Source: Liolophura sinensis
Lineage: Eukaryota > Mollusca > Polyplacophora > Chitonida > Chitonidae
Assembly: GCF_032854445.1 (NCBI RefSeq)
Contig: NC_088304.1
Span: 7,325,704 to 7,389,703 of the forward strand
DNA: 64,000 nt
Direction: 5' to 3'
Shown: positions 35,649 through 47,449 of the stretch, piece after piece
Layout: every line of letters begins with the position of its first letter
Position numbering within the stretch: position 1 is the stretch's first letter
Made by a program: the position numbers and the translations under genes
Notes under the pieces: model-generated
The model's database searches: none
Seen by the model: only the letters and a program-made list of their open reading frames with translations
What the model was told of the DNA's origin: nothing

Positions 35649-38600
35649 CCTGTGCTACCTACTTTTACAACCTAGCACCTACCAAGATAACGTTTTACTA
35701 CACTTTCAAATCTTTTTTGAAAATGTTATTGTGTGTCACAATAAATTTTATCATTTGGACACTGGAATATGTCACCCTCTCCTTAATACAACAAAATATT
35801 TTTCATCAAAATCCCACCTGTAAATGACAAAAATGGCCATGGTATCATTGGTATCATCACTGTTAGCATGCTAAAGAAACAAACACCAAAAATCTCATTC
35901 TTTCCGCTCGGAGGTCTCTGGTTTCTAATGTTTAATCCTTGGTGCAATACCTCCTTTTGCAAAGAATACAGTTTTTTCTTGATGATATCTCACTTCACGA
36001 CAAACAAAGAGATGCTAGAAGGCATATCCAGGTGATGTCAAAGTGTTGCGTTTCACAGATCTGTCTGAAGTTAGCAGACAATGCTCTCTAATATCTACGT
36101 CACAGTTACATATGGACAGCACAGCCCTTCTCAAGTGTTCCTTAGAAGACAACACAGACGTATTTGTTAAGGATTGGTGTAGCGGAGATCTGCTCAGATG
36201 TAAATTGAATTTAAGGCGCCATCCACAGGTGTTAAGGCGGTAATACTGAACAGCCCGACGTGTCGATTCAACCCGCATCGCCCTGAGTCTCTGAAAGACT
36301 CCATCCTCCAGGGGTTTTTTTACAGTCCACCGCTAAAGAACCTTTAGGACATTTTTTCTGTCACAGAAGTACCAGTGAACCCTGCGCGTTAAATCGGCCA
36401 CAGGAGATCGATACTATAGACGAAATCGATACGTGTGGATCTTAAATGTATATTAGCAACTGTTTCGTTTGCCACAATTTTTATGCCAGCAGCGGAACTT
36501 TTCTTGACTTAACGGAGCTGCCCAGACACTGGAATAGAAGCCGAAATTTATCCAGATGTCTTGATTGCAAAATAGGAATTGATCAAGAAACTGTAAGTGA
36601 AAACAATCACTAGGCCATGCAGGTTTTAGGTGGTTGGCATTAGCTTTTTACAGAGCAGTAAAGTGAAACCGTAGATTTTATTTTTGTTGTTCCTCGATCA
36701 GTGCAAAATTGATATCATTAACTGATTTAGTGAAAATGGTTGTATGCATTAATTTTCTATTTACCTGATACCCGCCAGGTTAATTGTGTAAGAAAACTCC
36801 AGACTTTCACCTTTCACTTTTTAAAACTTAAAACTAACTTAAAACGACAACCGACGCAAGAGCTGGATTCAAGCTTGCTACCTCACTGACAAGGATATTA
36901 TCAGCTTTGGTTAGACCAGCCTTGGCTCATGCTGACTCGTGTCGAAAACATTTGTACACATTTGGAAACATTTTCTAACCCAATATATGTAAAATAAAAC
37001 CAGTTTTTTGCACGTATACATATGTACAATGGAGAATAATCATCAAAACCGCTCTTCCCAACATTCATCAACACGGAGTCATTCCACGCTTACAGCCTTC
37101 CATTTATTATGTCGTGCCAAGTCAAGATACGAACCCAATTGGGCTTCAGCTTGAACCTACATTTGTACTCAGAATGATTTATTGTTTATTTGCGTGAGTG
37201 GGAGTACTTTATGTGTAGTGACTGATTAATGGTGCTACGTAATGTAAATGTGTGAATCGAAACTAATAGCTCAGCTAGCGATTACTGTTCGGACATGTGT
37301 TATACAGGCAGTCATCTCTGTTAACGATAACAGACCAGTATAAATAGAAGCAGGAATTATTACAAATTAGACGACCATTACATTGAAATTGTTTTCTAGA
37401 CAGATCATATTCCACAGAAACAGGATCATAAAAGACAAACACCATTACATCAAGTGGATTTTTCTAGTAATTTACTAATATTTTACACAGCCCGAAAGTC
37501 TTGTAATCATAAACCGTATGGAACCACGTGACGTTTTCCGTTAATGACGATGGCCGAAAAGCATTTTAAGAGGAGCGTCTGGTCAATCTCGGAGCTGGGT
37601 AACTCGATTAATCCCACTCTCAGATCAACCTTTTTCACCTCTCTGGAGATATGGGGGAATTGGTATCCAGCAGGGCTGTCAAGAGATGAGCAGGCCATCC
37701 AGATTATCATTAGGCTGATGTCTGTAGGAGATAATAATTACTGAAGGGCATTGATGTGTTCTGAGCCAGGACACCGATTGTCATTAGCTGTGGTCTCAGA
37801 CATTTATAGTAGACACTGATGGCAATACAAAACGGAATTGTTAATAAAAATGTACAGTTTTTTTTTAAATCTTTGCAAAGATTTCAATGAAGTGAGATTC
37901 AATTACATACTATTGAGACAAATATTGTTGGTAGCATGTGCCCTATATGCCTACATGTCAATGCCATGAACACTGAGACTTTGATAAATAGCTGAAGGGG
38001 CCAGCACGACAGGTACTAATGTAGATAATGCTGAGAAACCGCGAATCACAATTTCTGTTGTCGTCTGTGGCTTAAAGCTTAAATGTACAGTGCGTGAACG
38101 CCTTTCCATGGCTGTAGGAAGTCGGGTCCGGGTCAGTTTTCAGTATTTTCACATTTTCAGATTATTCTCAACAATATTCTTTATTTAAGATATCTGGTGC
38201 TTAAATAATGCTATAAATAGTAAAATTTAAGGCGTTCGAAAATTCCGGTGTGTCACAACAAAGTACAAAGTTTGGCAAATGTACGCTTTGCAATTTATCA
38301 CGTTCCCGTATAAATGAAAATATTTTCGCGGGGTACAGATAAGGCTTTGAAACTTCCTGAATGAAAACCAGAAAGAGTCTTGATTCCTTAAAGCGGTAAC
38401 AGATAAAATGCAGTCTACTTCATATCCGATCGCCATCCCGTAGGCGTGTAGGCGTCATATTCATTACAGTGACCAATTACCATTGTTGATATAAATAGGA
38501 ATGCAAGCATGTTGTTTTCTGACATCACTTTTTTTATCTCCTCAATCAATCTTGTCTCCTTCTAAAGTTTTCCTTGGTGCACTAATAGAGCTCCTTTAAT

Positions 38601-41600
38601 GCAAGAATATATTCTTGATTATACCACATTATTATTTTCTCCACCTATAGTGATAGGTTAGAAGGAATATTAAGGTGATATAAAAGTGTAGCATTTCACA
38701 GCAGAAAAGTCTGAAGTTAGCAGGCAATGCTCTGTAATATCCACGACTCAGTTACATCTGGACAGCACAACCCTTCTCAAGTGTTCCTCAGCAGACAAAA
38801 AAGACGTATTTGTTAGGGTTGCGTGTCGCGGAAATCTGCTCAGATGTAAATTGATTTTTGAACGCCATTGCTAGATCTTAAGCCGGTATTACAGAACAGC
38901 CCGACATGTGGGTACAAACGGCATTGCTCTGAGCCCCTAAAAGACTTCATCGAACCACCAGGGCTCATTTACTGGTCATAGCTAAAGAACCTTTAGGACA
39001 TTTTTTTCCTTCGCAGAAATATCAATGAACCTTTTCGGTCAGTTCATCTCGATGAGATCGATTTCATATCTAGAAGAGCGAGACGTGTGGATTCTGATAT
39101 AATGATATTTAATTTTCTGTGTCCATGATACCGGTCAGGCTAATAGTGTATAGAAAACTGTAGTTCTGGAAGTAAACTGCAACCCTTCTTCAGCCAAGTC
39201 TTAAAATTACTAAATTAAAAACAAATCCGAACGTTGCAGAAAGAGCCTGATTCGAGCTTGCGATCTCACTGGCGATGGGATTATCGGCTGTGGTGAAGGC
39301 AACCTTGACTCGTGCTGGCTCGTGACGAAAACTTTTGGAATTATTTTGTATGTCTACATATGTAAAATAAACACAATTCTTTCGCACATATACATATATA
39401 AAATTGAGAATAAATACAAACTAGCAGGTCTGTGTGGATCATCGTTAGGCTACTGTCTGTAGGACATAGTAATTCCAAAAGGACATTGATGTGTTCTGAG
39501 TCAGGACACCGATTGCCATTAGCCGTAACACTGCGCACAATACAGCGGTCCTTATATCAGACCATGGTGGCAAAAGGGGGAAATAATTAACAAAACTTTT
39601 CCGTTATATTAAAAAGACGCGAAGATCTTAATGAAGCGAGATTCTGATGTGAATTATGTTGAGAGAAAGATTGATTGTAGCGTGTGACGTATTAGTAGAT
39701 GTAAATTATTTGTTAGTGCTATGTGCATTGATGCAGAAATTGTAAATGATGTAAAATCTAAAATCGCAATTGCTGTTGCCGTCCGCTGAATCCAAGACAC
39801 TCTGGCATGCACTTTTTCCCTGAATAAACAACATTATCTATTCAGTATATACCTAACTGAATGATATTACCTAATGGTAATATCAAAACATATGTCGTTT
39901 CCCAGGAGATCTGTGTGAAGTTAGCAGACAATGCTCTGTAATATCCACGACTACATCTACATCTAGACAGATCAGTCCTTCTCTAGTGCTCCTCAGCAGA
40001 CAAAAAAGACGTATTTGTTTGGGTTGCGTGTTGCGGAGCTCTGCTCAGATGAGAATTGAATTTTGGGCGACATCGGCAGATCTTCAGCCACTATTACTGA
40101 ACAGCCCGTGTCGATACAAACGACATTGCTCTTAGCCCCTCAAAGACTTTATCAAACAAGTTCTTACAATGGCCAAGGCTAAAGAACCTGTAAAACATTT
40201 TTTCCGTCGCAGAAATATCAGTGAACCCTTTGCGTCAGTTTGGCTCGATGAGATCGATTCTAGAGAGGAAAGCGAGACGTGTGGATCCTGAGGGCAAACA
40301 AGCAACTGTTTGACTTGGCACAATTTTTATATTTTTGTTGTAACGGAGCCAGTAATAGGGGAGAATCGAAACTGAAATTTATGCAGATATCTTCATTAGA
40401 AAATAGGAATTGATCAACAGAGTGTACACGGAAATCACCAGGCCATGCAGGGTGTGGTTGGTTTGGCCATGGGTTTTTAAAGTGAGAGCAGTAAAGTGAA
40501 AGCATAGACTTTTGTTGATCATTGATCCGTACAAAATTGATATCATTAATATACTTCATGATAATCGTCGTACTTGTTAATTTTCCACGTTTACCTTAAT
40601 CATCAGGCTAATAATGCGTAGAAAACTGTAGTTGTGGAAGAAAACTGCAGACTTTCACATGCCACTTTTTGAAACGTCTAACTTAAAACGACAACCAAAC
40701 TTTGCAGCAAGAGCAGCTGGTTTCGAGCTTGCAACCTCGGTGGCCAGGGAATTATCGGCTGTGGTGAGATCAACCTTGACTTGTGCTGACTCGTGTCGAA
40801 AACTTCTGTACACATTTGGGAATATGTCCTAGGTCTATATATGTAAAATGAATACAATTCTTTTACACATATACATATACAAATTGGAGAACAAATATCA
40901 GCACCGCTGCTCTTACCCATTCACCAACACAGAGCAATTCAACCCTAACAGCATTCCCCTTATTGTGGAGTGCCCAGTCAAGTGAGGACCAAATCTGACA
41001 CGAGCCGAATGGAGCTTCAACTTGAACCTGCCGTTGTGTTCAAAGCGATTTATTTGTTTATTTACGTCAATGGGAGTAGCATATGTTTCCTTACTTATTT
41101 GCGGTGCTACATAATATAGCGGATATATGTTATCTCTGTTAATATTAAGATGCCGGTATACTAGGAAGCATGACTTATTATAAATTAGATGACAATAATC
41201 ATGAAACAGGTTTCTAGACTGATCAAATTACAAAGAAACAGATCATAAAACCATTCAGGGACAACAACATTTATTTGACATACAGTGGATTTTCAAGTAA
41301 TTTATTAATATTTACAGCAGCTCGAGAATTTTGTAATTGTAAACCTTACCGAACATTGAATAACGATGAAAGGGAAGGACTTTAACAGGAGCGTCTGGTA
41401 AATTTTGGAGCCGGATAACTCGATTAATCCCACTCTCAGATCAACCCTTTTCGACCTCTACGGAGATATGGAGGAATTGGTATCCAGAAGGGCTATCAAA
41501 ATATGAACAAACCGTGCAGATGATCATTACGGTAATGTCTGTAGGAGCTGGAAATTACCGAAGGGCATTGGGTTCTGAGCCAGGACACCGATTTTCATTA

Positions 41601-42840
41601 GCAGTGATGACAAAAACACGGAATTATTATTAAAAAGGCACAGTAAATTTAAACAGTGGCAAAGATTTCAATCAAGTGATTTTCAAGTGATCACTTGACC
41701 TTAACAACATTTAAGCTTTAGAGCATGTTGGCTTTTGTCATCATACATTACAGTATTCTGGACACTGCAGTATATGACCTTCTCTTTAACAGACCAAAAT
41801 GTTTTTCCATTGGTGAGATTAAGACTTTGGGATCTCCTGAATCGACACCAGAGATACACTTGAGACAGAACGGAGAACTTGTAATATGGAGTCTATTTCA
41901 TATCCAATATCCTACCGATAAATACAAACTGTTGTCGAATTATCTATTATAGTATCATGTATCATCAATGCTATCAATACGATTAGGGAACCACGTTTAT
42001 GTTTTGACATTACTGTCAGCATATTCCATAAAACAATCCATCAAAAATTTCATCTCATGCTGTATAAGGTCTGCCCTAAAATTTCGCACTTTGAGTAATA
42101 GCTGCTTTGTGCAAGTACAGTGTGTAGTATTCTTCTCGATTTCATCACCTGACTTCAGAACACGCAAGGCATATTGATATGATGTACAACATACAAAACA
42201 TTGTACAATGTACGTGTAGAGTTATTGTTTATTTGCGTCAGTGGGAATACTGTATGTGTGCTTTCTGACTGGCCTGGCCTCCTATAAATGTTAATGTGTA
42301 AATCTAAAGTAACAGATGAACTAGCGAATAATGATCGGGTAAGTGTTATATATACTGATCTCTGTTGATGAGAGAATAGCTTACTCTAGATCGCCATAAC
42401 CATACAATTGTTTTCTAAACTGACAAAATAACACAAAAATAGATGGTAAAACCATACAGAGATAGACACCAATACACAAAGTAGAATTCCAAGACATTTA
42501 ATAATAATTTACACAGCCCAAAAATTCTAGAGTATACAAACCTTATTGAATCACGTGATATTTCCGTTAACAGCGCGAGAAAACGATGACAAGGACGCAT
42601 TATAAGAGAAGCGTCTGGTAAATCTCGAAACCGGGTAACTTGGTTAATTCCACTCTTAAATCAACCTTTCCAACCACTACGAAAGTATCCAGCAGGGCTA
42701 TCAAAATATGAACAAGCCGTGCGGATCATGGTTTGGCTGACGTCTGTAGGAGATAGCAATTAGCAAAAACGACACTAACAGGTTCTAAGCAAGGGCACTG
42801 ACTGCCATCAGCCGTAACATTGGCCTTTAGTCGTAGATAT

Positions 42841-42844
42841 TTAA
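42841..42844. repeat. TTAA target duplication, left
   Basis: TTAA precedes the left terminus and is repeated at 45414-45417. A single TTAA is present at the homologous place in units 1 and 2. Confidence 0.93.
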
Positions 42845-42858
42845 CCCTTTAGTGCCTG
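42845..42858 (+). repeat. Left terminal inverted repeat of piggyBac element
   Basis: CCCTTTAGTGCCTG, complementary in inverse order to 45400-45413. Confidence 0.93.
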
Positions 42859-43018
42859 TTGGTCACAAAAGTTACCATTTTCCAACTAGCCCTACAGCAT
42901 TTGGTTGGATAGCCTGGATACAGGTTAACATATTGATTTGTAATTGCCTGATGGCCACATGTGTGAGCAAAAATAATTCATCCTAGGTCCACAAGAGGTC
43001 ACCACCGATCCTTTCAAG

Positions 43019-43703
43019 ATGGCAGCCTCCATAACCCAGGGTGTGCGGTAAGTAGATTTGGCATTTTCCACCTGTATGAAGGTATCAAGTTGATGTTCAG
43101 TACTTTAGTCTGCCTGAACATAATCCACTCCAACAAGAGAAGGCCATACAGGTGTTTCTCATGTTAGGACTAATCTACTTTTGTTAAAAATTTATTGAAT
43201 TCAAAAGTGATCACTTTTGTGCACATTAGGCGACTATGGTAAAACATAGAATGTACACATATGTGTTCAACAGGCATGTATGCACTCCACCTGGATAATG
43301 TTTCGTCCTTGTTTCTCTTGATAGATCATTTTACGGGCGCCAGTAACGGCCGAGATATATTCAAGTTGACATTCCTGATGACAGTGAGGATGACTTAAGC
43401 AGTGATGAGGACTTCAACATGGATAATTTAGACACCGACTTCCATCCAAATGATGATGAGGGCAGTTCTAGATCTGAAGATAGCACGGAGGATGAAACCA
43501 TCACTGACGACCAGTCACTACCTTCCCACCCTCAAACATAGAAATCTTCCAGAACAAACACTATCAAATGGAACAAAAGTGCTAAACTAACCCAACGCCC
43601 TGAAGCTGACTTTCCTGAAAGGCGACTCACTCTAAATCAAGATTTTCTTGAAACACAGAGCCTTTCAAATAACAGTTCTCCCATCAGCTTCTTTCGAGCA
43701 TTT
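43019..43703 (+). pseudogene. Disrupted N-terminal coding region of the piggyBac transposase
   Basis: A possible first exon starts at ATG 43019 and ends with GTAAGT at 43048; a candidate acceptor ends at 43324. The joined frame runs into the intact transposase frame but meets TAA at 43344-43346 and TAG at 43539-43541. Between the stops it encodes an acidic, Asp/Glu/Ser-rich stretch, as is common at piggyBac transposase N-termini; after the second stop it is open into the frame starting at 43704. The intron (43048-43324) is inferred from splice-like sites. The two stops indicate decay of this copy. An 18-bp perfect palindrome lies in the presumed intron (43202-43219). Confidence 0.65.
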
Positions 43704-45104
43704 ATGGATGAAAATTATATCAAGGAAGTGGCATTTCAAACCAACCTTTATTCAACACAGAGCTCTCAAGCTTCAGGTTCCAGGGCTCCACCTGCAGTCA
43801 CGGTGGAAGAAATAAATAAAGCATTGGGGATCTTGCTCTACATGGGGGTTGTAAAAATGCCAAACAGAAGGATGTACTGGTGTCCCAGCACTAAAGTCCC
43901 ACTTATTTCAGAAAGTATGTCACGAAATCGATTTGAACGCATCATGAGTTGCCTGCATTTCAACGACAATTCCAGCAACGATGGAACACAAAAATTGTTC
44001 AAAATACAACCTTTCCTTGATCATGTACAGCAGAGATTCAAAGGTGTTGTAGTGCCCGAAACCTACCAATGTATAGATGAGATGATGGTTGCTTTCAAAG
44101 GTCGACATTCATTGAAGCAATATATGCAAAAAAAGCCTTCCAAATGGGGATACAAGTTGTGGGCAAGGGCAGGCGTTTCTGGGTATGTGTATGACTTTGA
44201 GGTTTGTGGCGGTGGTCCCAAAGGCCCACCCTCTGAAGCCGAAGTACCAAAAGTACTGGGGGAAAGTGAATGTGTTGTTTTGCGACTCATCCAGCCACTG
44301 GCTCCAAAACAACACAAGATCTTTTTTGACAACTACTTTTCCAGTCCTGAACTTCTCGTCTACCTCAAGGAACAGGGTCACTTTGCAGTTTGCACCATAA
44401 GGCAAAATCGTCTGAGGCATTGTCCAGTAATGAGTGAGAAGGACATCAAAAAGGCCGGTAGGGGTTCCATGGATCAATGCGTCGATAAGGATAACAATGT
44501 TGTTGTATGTGCCTGGCAAGACAATAGACGGGTCCTTACTGCGTCAAACTATGTGGGTGTGGATCCAGTTGACGAATGTAAACGCTATGACAGAAAGCTG
44601 AAACAGGAGATTACAATCCCTCGTCCTGCAATAGTGTCCATATACAACAAGTTCATGGGCGGAGTGGATAAGGCTGACATGATGATTAGTCTCTACAAAA
44701 CCAAATTCCGATGCAGAAAATGGTATCTACGCATCTTCACTCATTTGCTGAGTTTGTGTGCCGTAAACAGTTGGGTTGTCTATAGGGAAATTGGAGGGAA
44801 AGGTGGTTTGGTCGACTTCTTGGTTGACATTAGCCGTTCGCTCTTGGCTGGCTCATGCACAACTCAAGATGAAGAACCTCCAGCAAAACGTCCCGTACGG
44901 ACACTGAGTGCCAGACACGTGCCTCTTGACATCCGGCATGACAATGTGAACCACTGGGCCTTTCAGGTAGATGGCAATGCACAGAGGTGCAAAAACCCAG
45001 GTTGTGGTAGAAGGAGCAGATTCATGTGCGGCAAATGCCAGGTGTACCTTTGTGTGGTTGGATCTGACTGTTTTCTCGCGTTCCATGGAGTTTCTGGCGA
45101 ATAA
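43704..45104 (+). CDS. piggyBac-family transposase, catalytic and C-terminal part
   Basis: An intact 466-codon frame, first ATG at 43704. It contains the whole DDD RNase H-like catalytic core: D125 in CIDEMMVAFKGR, D209 in FFDNYF, and D322/D325 in GGVDKADMM, followed by the conserved WYLRIF region. The C-terminus has a cysteine-rich zinc-binding domain (C429, C434, C442, C445, C450, C456, H461), which in this family helps bind transposon ends. Known piggyBac transposases cut at TTAA and excise precisely. At 466 residues it lacks the usual N-terminal ~100 residues, which lie upstream but are broken by two stops. A shortened product from 43704 could still be made, but activity is doubtful. Confidence 0.9.
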   Translation: MDENYIKEVAFQTNLYSTQSSQASGSRAPPAVTVEEINKALGILLYMGVVKMPNRRMYWCPSTKVPLISESMSRNRFERIMSCLHFNDNSSNDGTQKLFKIQPFLDHVQQRFKGVVVPETYQCIDEMMVAFKGRHSLKQYMQKKPSKWGYKLWARAGVSGYVYDFEVCGGGPKGPPSEAEVPKVLGESECVVLRLIQPLAPKQHKIFFDNYFSSPELLVYLKEQGHFAVCTIRQNRLRHCPVMSEKDIKKAGRGSMDQCVDKDNNVVVCAWQDNRRVLTASNYVGVDPVDECKRYDRKLKQEITIPRPAIVSIYNKFMGGVDKADMMISLYKTKFRCRKWYLRIFTHLLSLCAVNSWVVYREIGGKGGLVDFLVDISRSLLAGSCTTQDEEPPAKRPVRTLSARHVPLDIRHDNVNHWAFQVDGNAQRCKNPGCGRRSRFMCGKCQVYLCVVGSDCFLAFHGVSGE

Positions 45105-45295
45105 GAACTTTCTTCTGACCGTATGAACATTTGGTTTTCACTGTTATGAGTTGGCAAAATAGCCATACTGACAATAGACGGTTGACACAGAGGTTATGTT
45201 CTGTATTTCTTTCCCTTTTTCTGTGTGAAGGCGGCAAATCGGTTGAGCACCATGAATGCCTGTTGTACACGTAAGTGTACAGTTCTGTGAATCCA

Positions 45296-45301
45296 AATAA
45301 A
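45296..45301 (+). terminator. AATAAA poly(A) signal of the piggyBac transposase gene
   Basis: AATAAA about 190 bp after the transposase stop and inside the right end of the element, followed by an A-rich and then T/G-rich stretch, as expected for a poly(A) site. Confidence 0.6.
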
Positions 45302-45399
45302 TCAAAAAAGTCTACAAAAAATTTTGTTTTGGTGTTGTAAGAGTTGTGTTAGGGCATAATATCAGTTTGGTCTCCTCGCAGTATACTTGGAAAATACAC

Positions 45400-45413
45400 C
45401 AGGCACTAAAGGG
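45400..45413 (-). repeat. Right terminal inverted repeat of piggyBac element
   Basis: CAGGCACTAAAGGG, the perfect inverse of the left 14 bp, followed by TTAA. Confidence 0.93.
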
Positions 45414-45417
45414 TTAA
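45414..45417. repeat. TTAA target duplication, right
   Basis: Partner of 42841-42844. Confidence 0.93.
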
Positions 45418-45540
45418 ATCAGGCCTTGACGGCAAAAAGAGGGAATAATTAATAAAAACGAACCGCTACAGTTAATTTAAAAAGTCGCGAAGACATTGAT
45501 GCAGTCAGATTCTCAAGTGAACTCTGGTGAGAGAAAGGTT

Positions 45541-47449
45541 GATTGTAGCGTGTGAGCTATTAGGAGATGTAAATTATTTGTTAATGACATGTGCATTGAT
45601 GCAGAGACTGTAAATGATGTAAAATCTAAAATAGCATTTGCTGTTGCCCTCAGAGTGCTAAGAGATGAACCCTTTTTCAGTATGAACAACATTCCCTCTT
45701 TTAAATATACGTAATTAAATATGACGGCTTTCGTAAATTTTGATCTGTATCAGGACAAACAGAGAGAGGCTAGCAGGCATATCAGGTTGATATGAAAGTG
45801 TAGCATTTCCCAGCAGATCTGCCTGAAGTTAGCAGGCAACGCTCTGTAATATCCACGACGCAGTTACATCTGGACAGCTCAACCCTTCTCAAGTGTTCCT
45901 CAGCAGACAAAAAAGACTTATTTGTTAGGGATTGATGTCGCTTAGATCTGCTCAGATGTAAATTAAATTTCGGACGACATCGCCAGATCTTAAGCCCGTA
46001 TTACTGAACAGCCAGACGTGTCGATGAAAACGGCATTGCTCTGAGCCTCTGAAAGACTTCATCAAAGCACCGGGTTTTATTTACAGGTCCCCGGTAGAAA
46101 ACCGTTAGGACATTTTTTTCCGTGGCAGAAATATCAGTCAGATCTTTGCGTTAATTCGACCACAGGAGATCGATTCTAGAGAGGAGAGCGAGACGTGTGG
46201 ATTCTGAGGGTAAATAAGCAACTGTTTGGTTTGCCATAATTTTTATGCAAGAATCGGAAATTTTGTTGACCTAACAGGGGTGCCCAGGGAGGAGAATCTA
46301 AATTGAAATTTATCCACATGTCTTGATTACAAAATAAGAAATGAGCAAGAAAGTGCACATGAAAACAATCGCATGGCCATGCAAGGTGTGGGTGGTTTGG
46401 CGATCGCTTTTTACAGAGCAATAAAGTGAAAACATAGACATTGCTGATGTCGTTGTTCAAGCCATACAAAACTGATATCATTAATTAATTTTGTGATAAT
46501 CGTCGAACTCATCAATTTTCTATGCACATGATACATGTCAGGCCAATATTGTATAGAAAACTGTACTTTTGGAAAAAAAAATGCAGCCCTTCACCAGCCA
46601 CTTCTAAAACATTCTAACATATGAAGAAATCCGAACATTGCAGAAAAAGCTGGATTCGAGCTTGCGACCTCACTGTCCAGGGAATTATCGGCTGTGGTGA
46701 GGGAAACTATGACTAAAGCTGGTTTTCTTGGTCTACATTATAAAATAAATCGATTCTTTCTCACATATAATTAGATAAAATGGAAAATAAATCGAAACTA
46801 GCAGCTAATGATTATTCTTTGATTATGTGCTTTACAGATAAGGGATTAAAAAAAACGGTATAAAGGTAAGCATGAATTATTATAAATTAGGCGACAACAA
46901 TCATGAAATAATTTTCTAGACTCATCAAGCTGTACAGAAACAGGTCATAAAACCAAAGAGAGATAAACAACGTTACATAAAGTGGATTTTAAAGTAATTT
47001 AGTAGTATTTTACACAGCCCAAAAATCTTGTAATCATAAACCCTATCGAAGGACGTCATGTTCCCCGTTATAACGATGACACGGGAGCACATTGAGAGCA
47101 GCGTGTGGTAAGTATCGGAACCAGGTATCTCCATTTATTCCACTCTCCTTTCAGACCTCTATGGAGATATGTGGAATTTATTATCCAGCAGGGCTATCTA
47201 AATATGAACGAGCCGCCCAGATCATCATGAGGCTGATGTCTGCAGGAGACAATAATTACTGAGAGGCAATGAGCCAGGACAACAAGTGTCATTAGATGTG
47301 AAACTGTGTAGAATACAGCGGTTCTATACATTTATATCATACACTGAAGGCAAAAGACGGGTTGGGGGGGGGATAATTAATACAGTTCATTTAAAAAGTC
47401 CTTAAGATTTTAATGAAATGAGATTCTTATCTGAATTCTTGAGAGATTG
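45541..47449. repeat. Monomer m1 (reference copy)
   Basis: About 1.9 kb. Order of blocks: GATTGTA start; a block with GCAGATCT and TCTGCTCAGATGTAAATT shared with m3, m4 and m5; the GAGATCGATTCTAGAG core (46166-46208); an A run; a tRNA-like motif read on the minus strand (46652-46705); a TTTACACAG-ending block; then the CCAGCAGGG landmark at 47185. A frame of about 100 codons is open on the minus strand (46176-46481) in most m1 copies. No gene recognised. Confidence 0.75.
46652..46705 (-). repeat. tRNA-like (box B-like) motif recurring in monomers
   Basis: Read on the minus strand, this segment ends in a box B-like stretch (GCTCGAATCC, close to the RNA polymerase III consensus GGTTCRANYCC), preceded by GAGGTCGCAA. 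The same motif recurs at the matching place in m1-m5, twice in m2: in unit 4 at 48044-48112, 48722-48780, 51330-51406, 53667-53745 and 55141-55218. It may be the relic of a tRNA-derived SINE captured before the monomers diverged. I found no clear box A and no cloverleaf, so I do not call a tRNA gene. Confidence 0.35.

Larger units (their letters stand above)
42845..45413 (+). mobile_element. piggyBac-family DNA transposon
   Basis: A 2,569-bp element flanked by TTAA on both sides (42841-42844 and 45414-45417). The termini are 14-bp perfect inverted repeats starting CCCTTTAGTGCCTG. Units 1 and 2 have the unfilled site with a single TTAA (11236-11239 and 31126-31129). TTAA duplication plus CCCTT termini plus the encoded DDD transposase identify piggyBac. 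Outside the transposase, 42859-43018 and 45105-45399 are non-coding ends. The N-terminal coding region has two stops, so this copy is probably not autonomous, although its ends look intact. Confidence 0.96.
31251..45538. repeat. HOR unit 3, split by the piggyBac element
   Basis: Landmarks are at 32828 (m1), 35009 (m2), 37667 (m3), 39421 (m4), 41484 (m5) and 42689 (m6). The piggyBac-family element at 42845-45413 lies in m6. m1 lacks the same ~87-bp block as unit 2 (about 32641). m2 has its own deletion of about 107 bp near 33200. m6 lacks about 100 bp at its start (about 41683), a deletion shared with unit 4. Apart from the transposon, no gene is seen. Confidence 0.88.

Noticed and set aside
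44063-45270. Several minus-strand frames across the piggyBac transposase
   Set aside because: Antisense shadows of a clearly identified plus-strand transposase.
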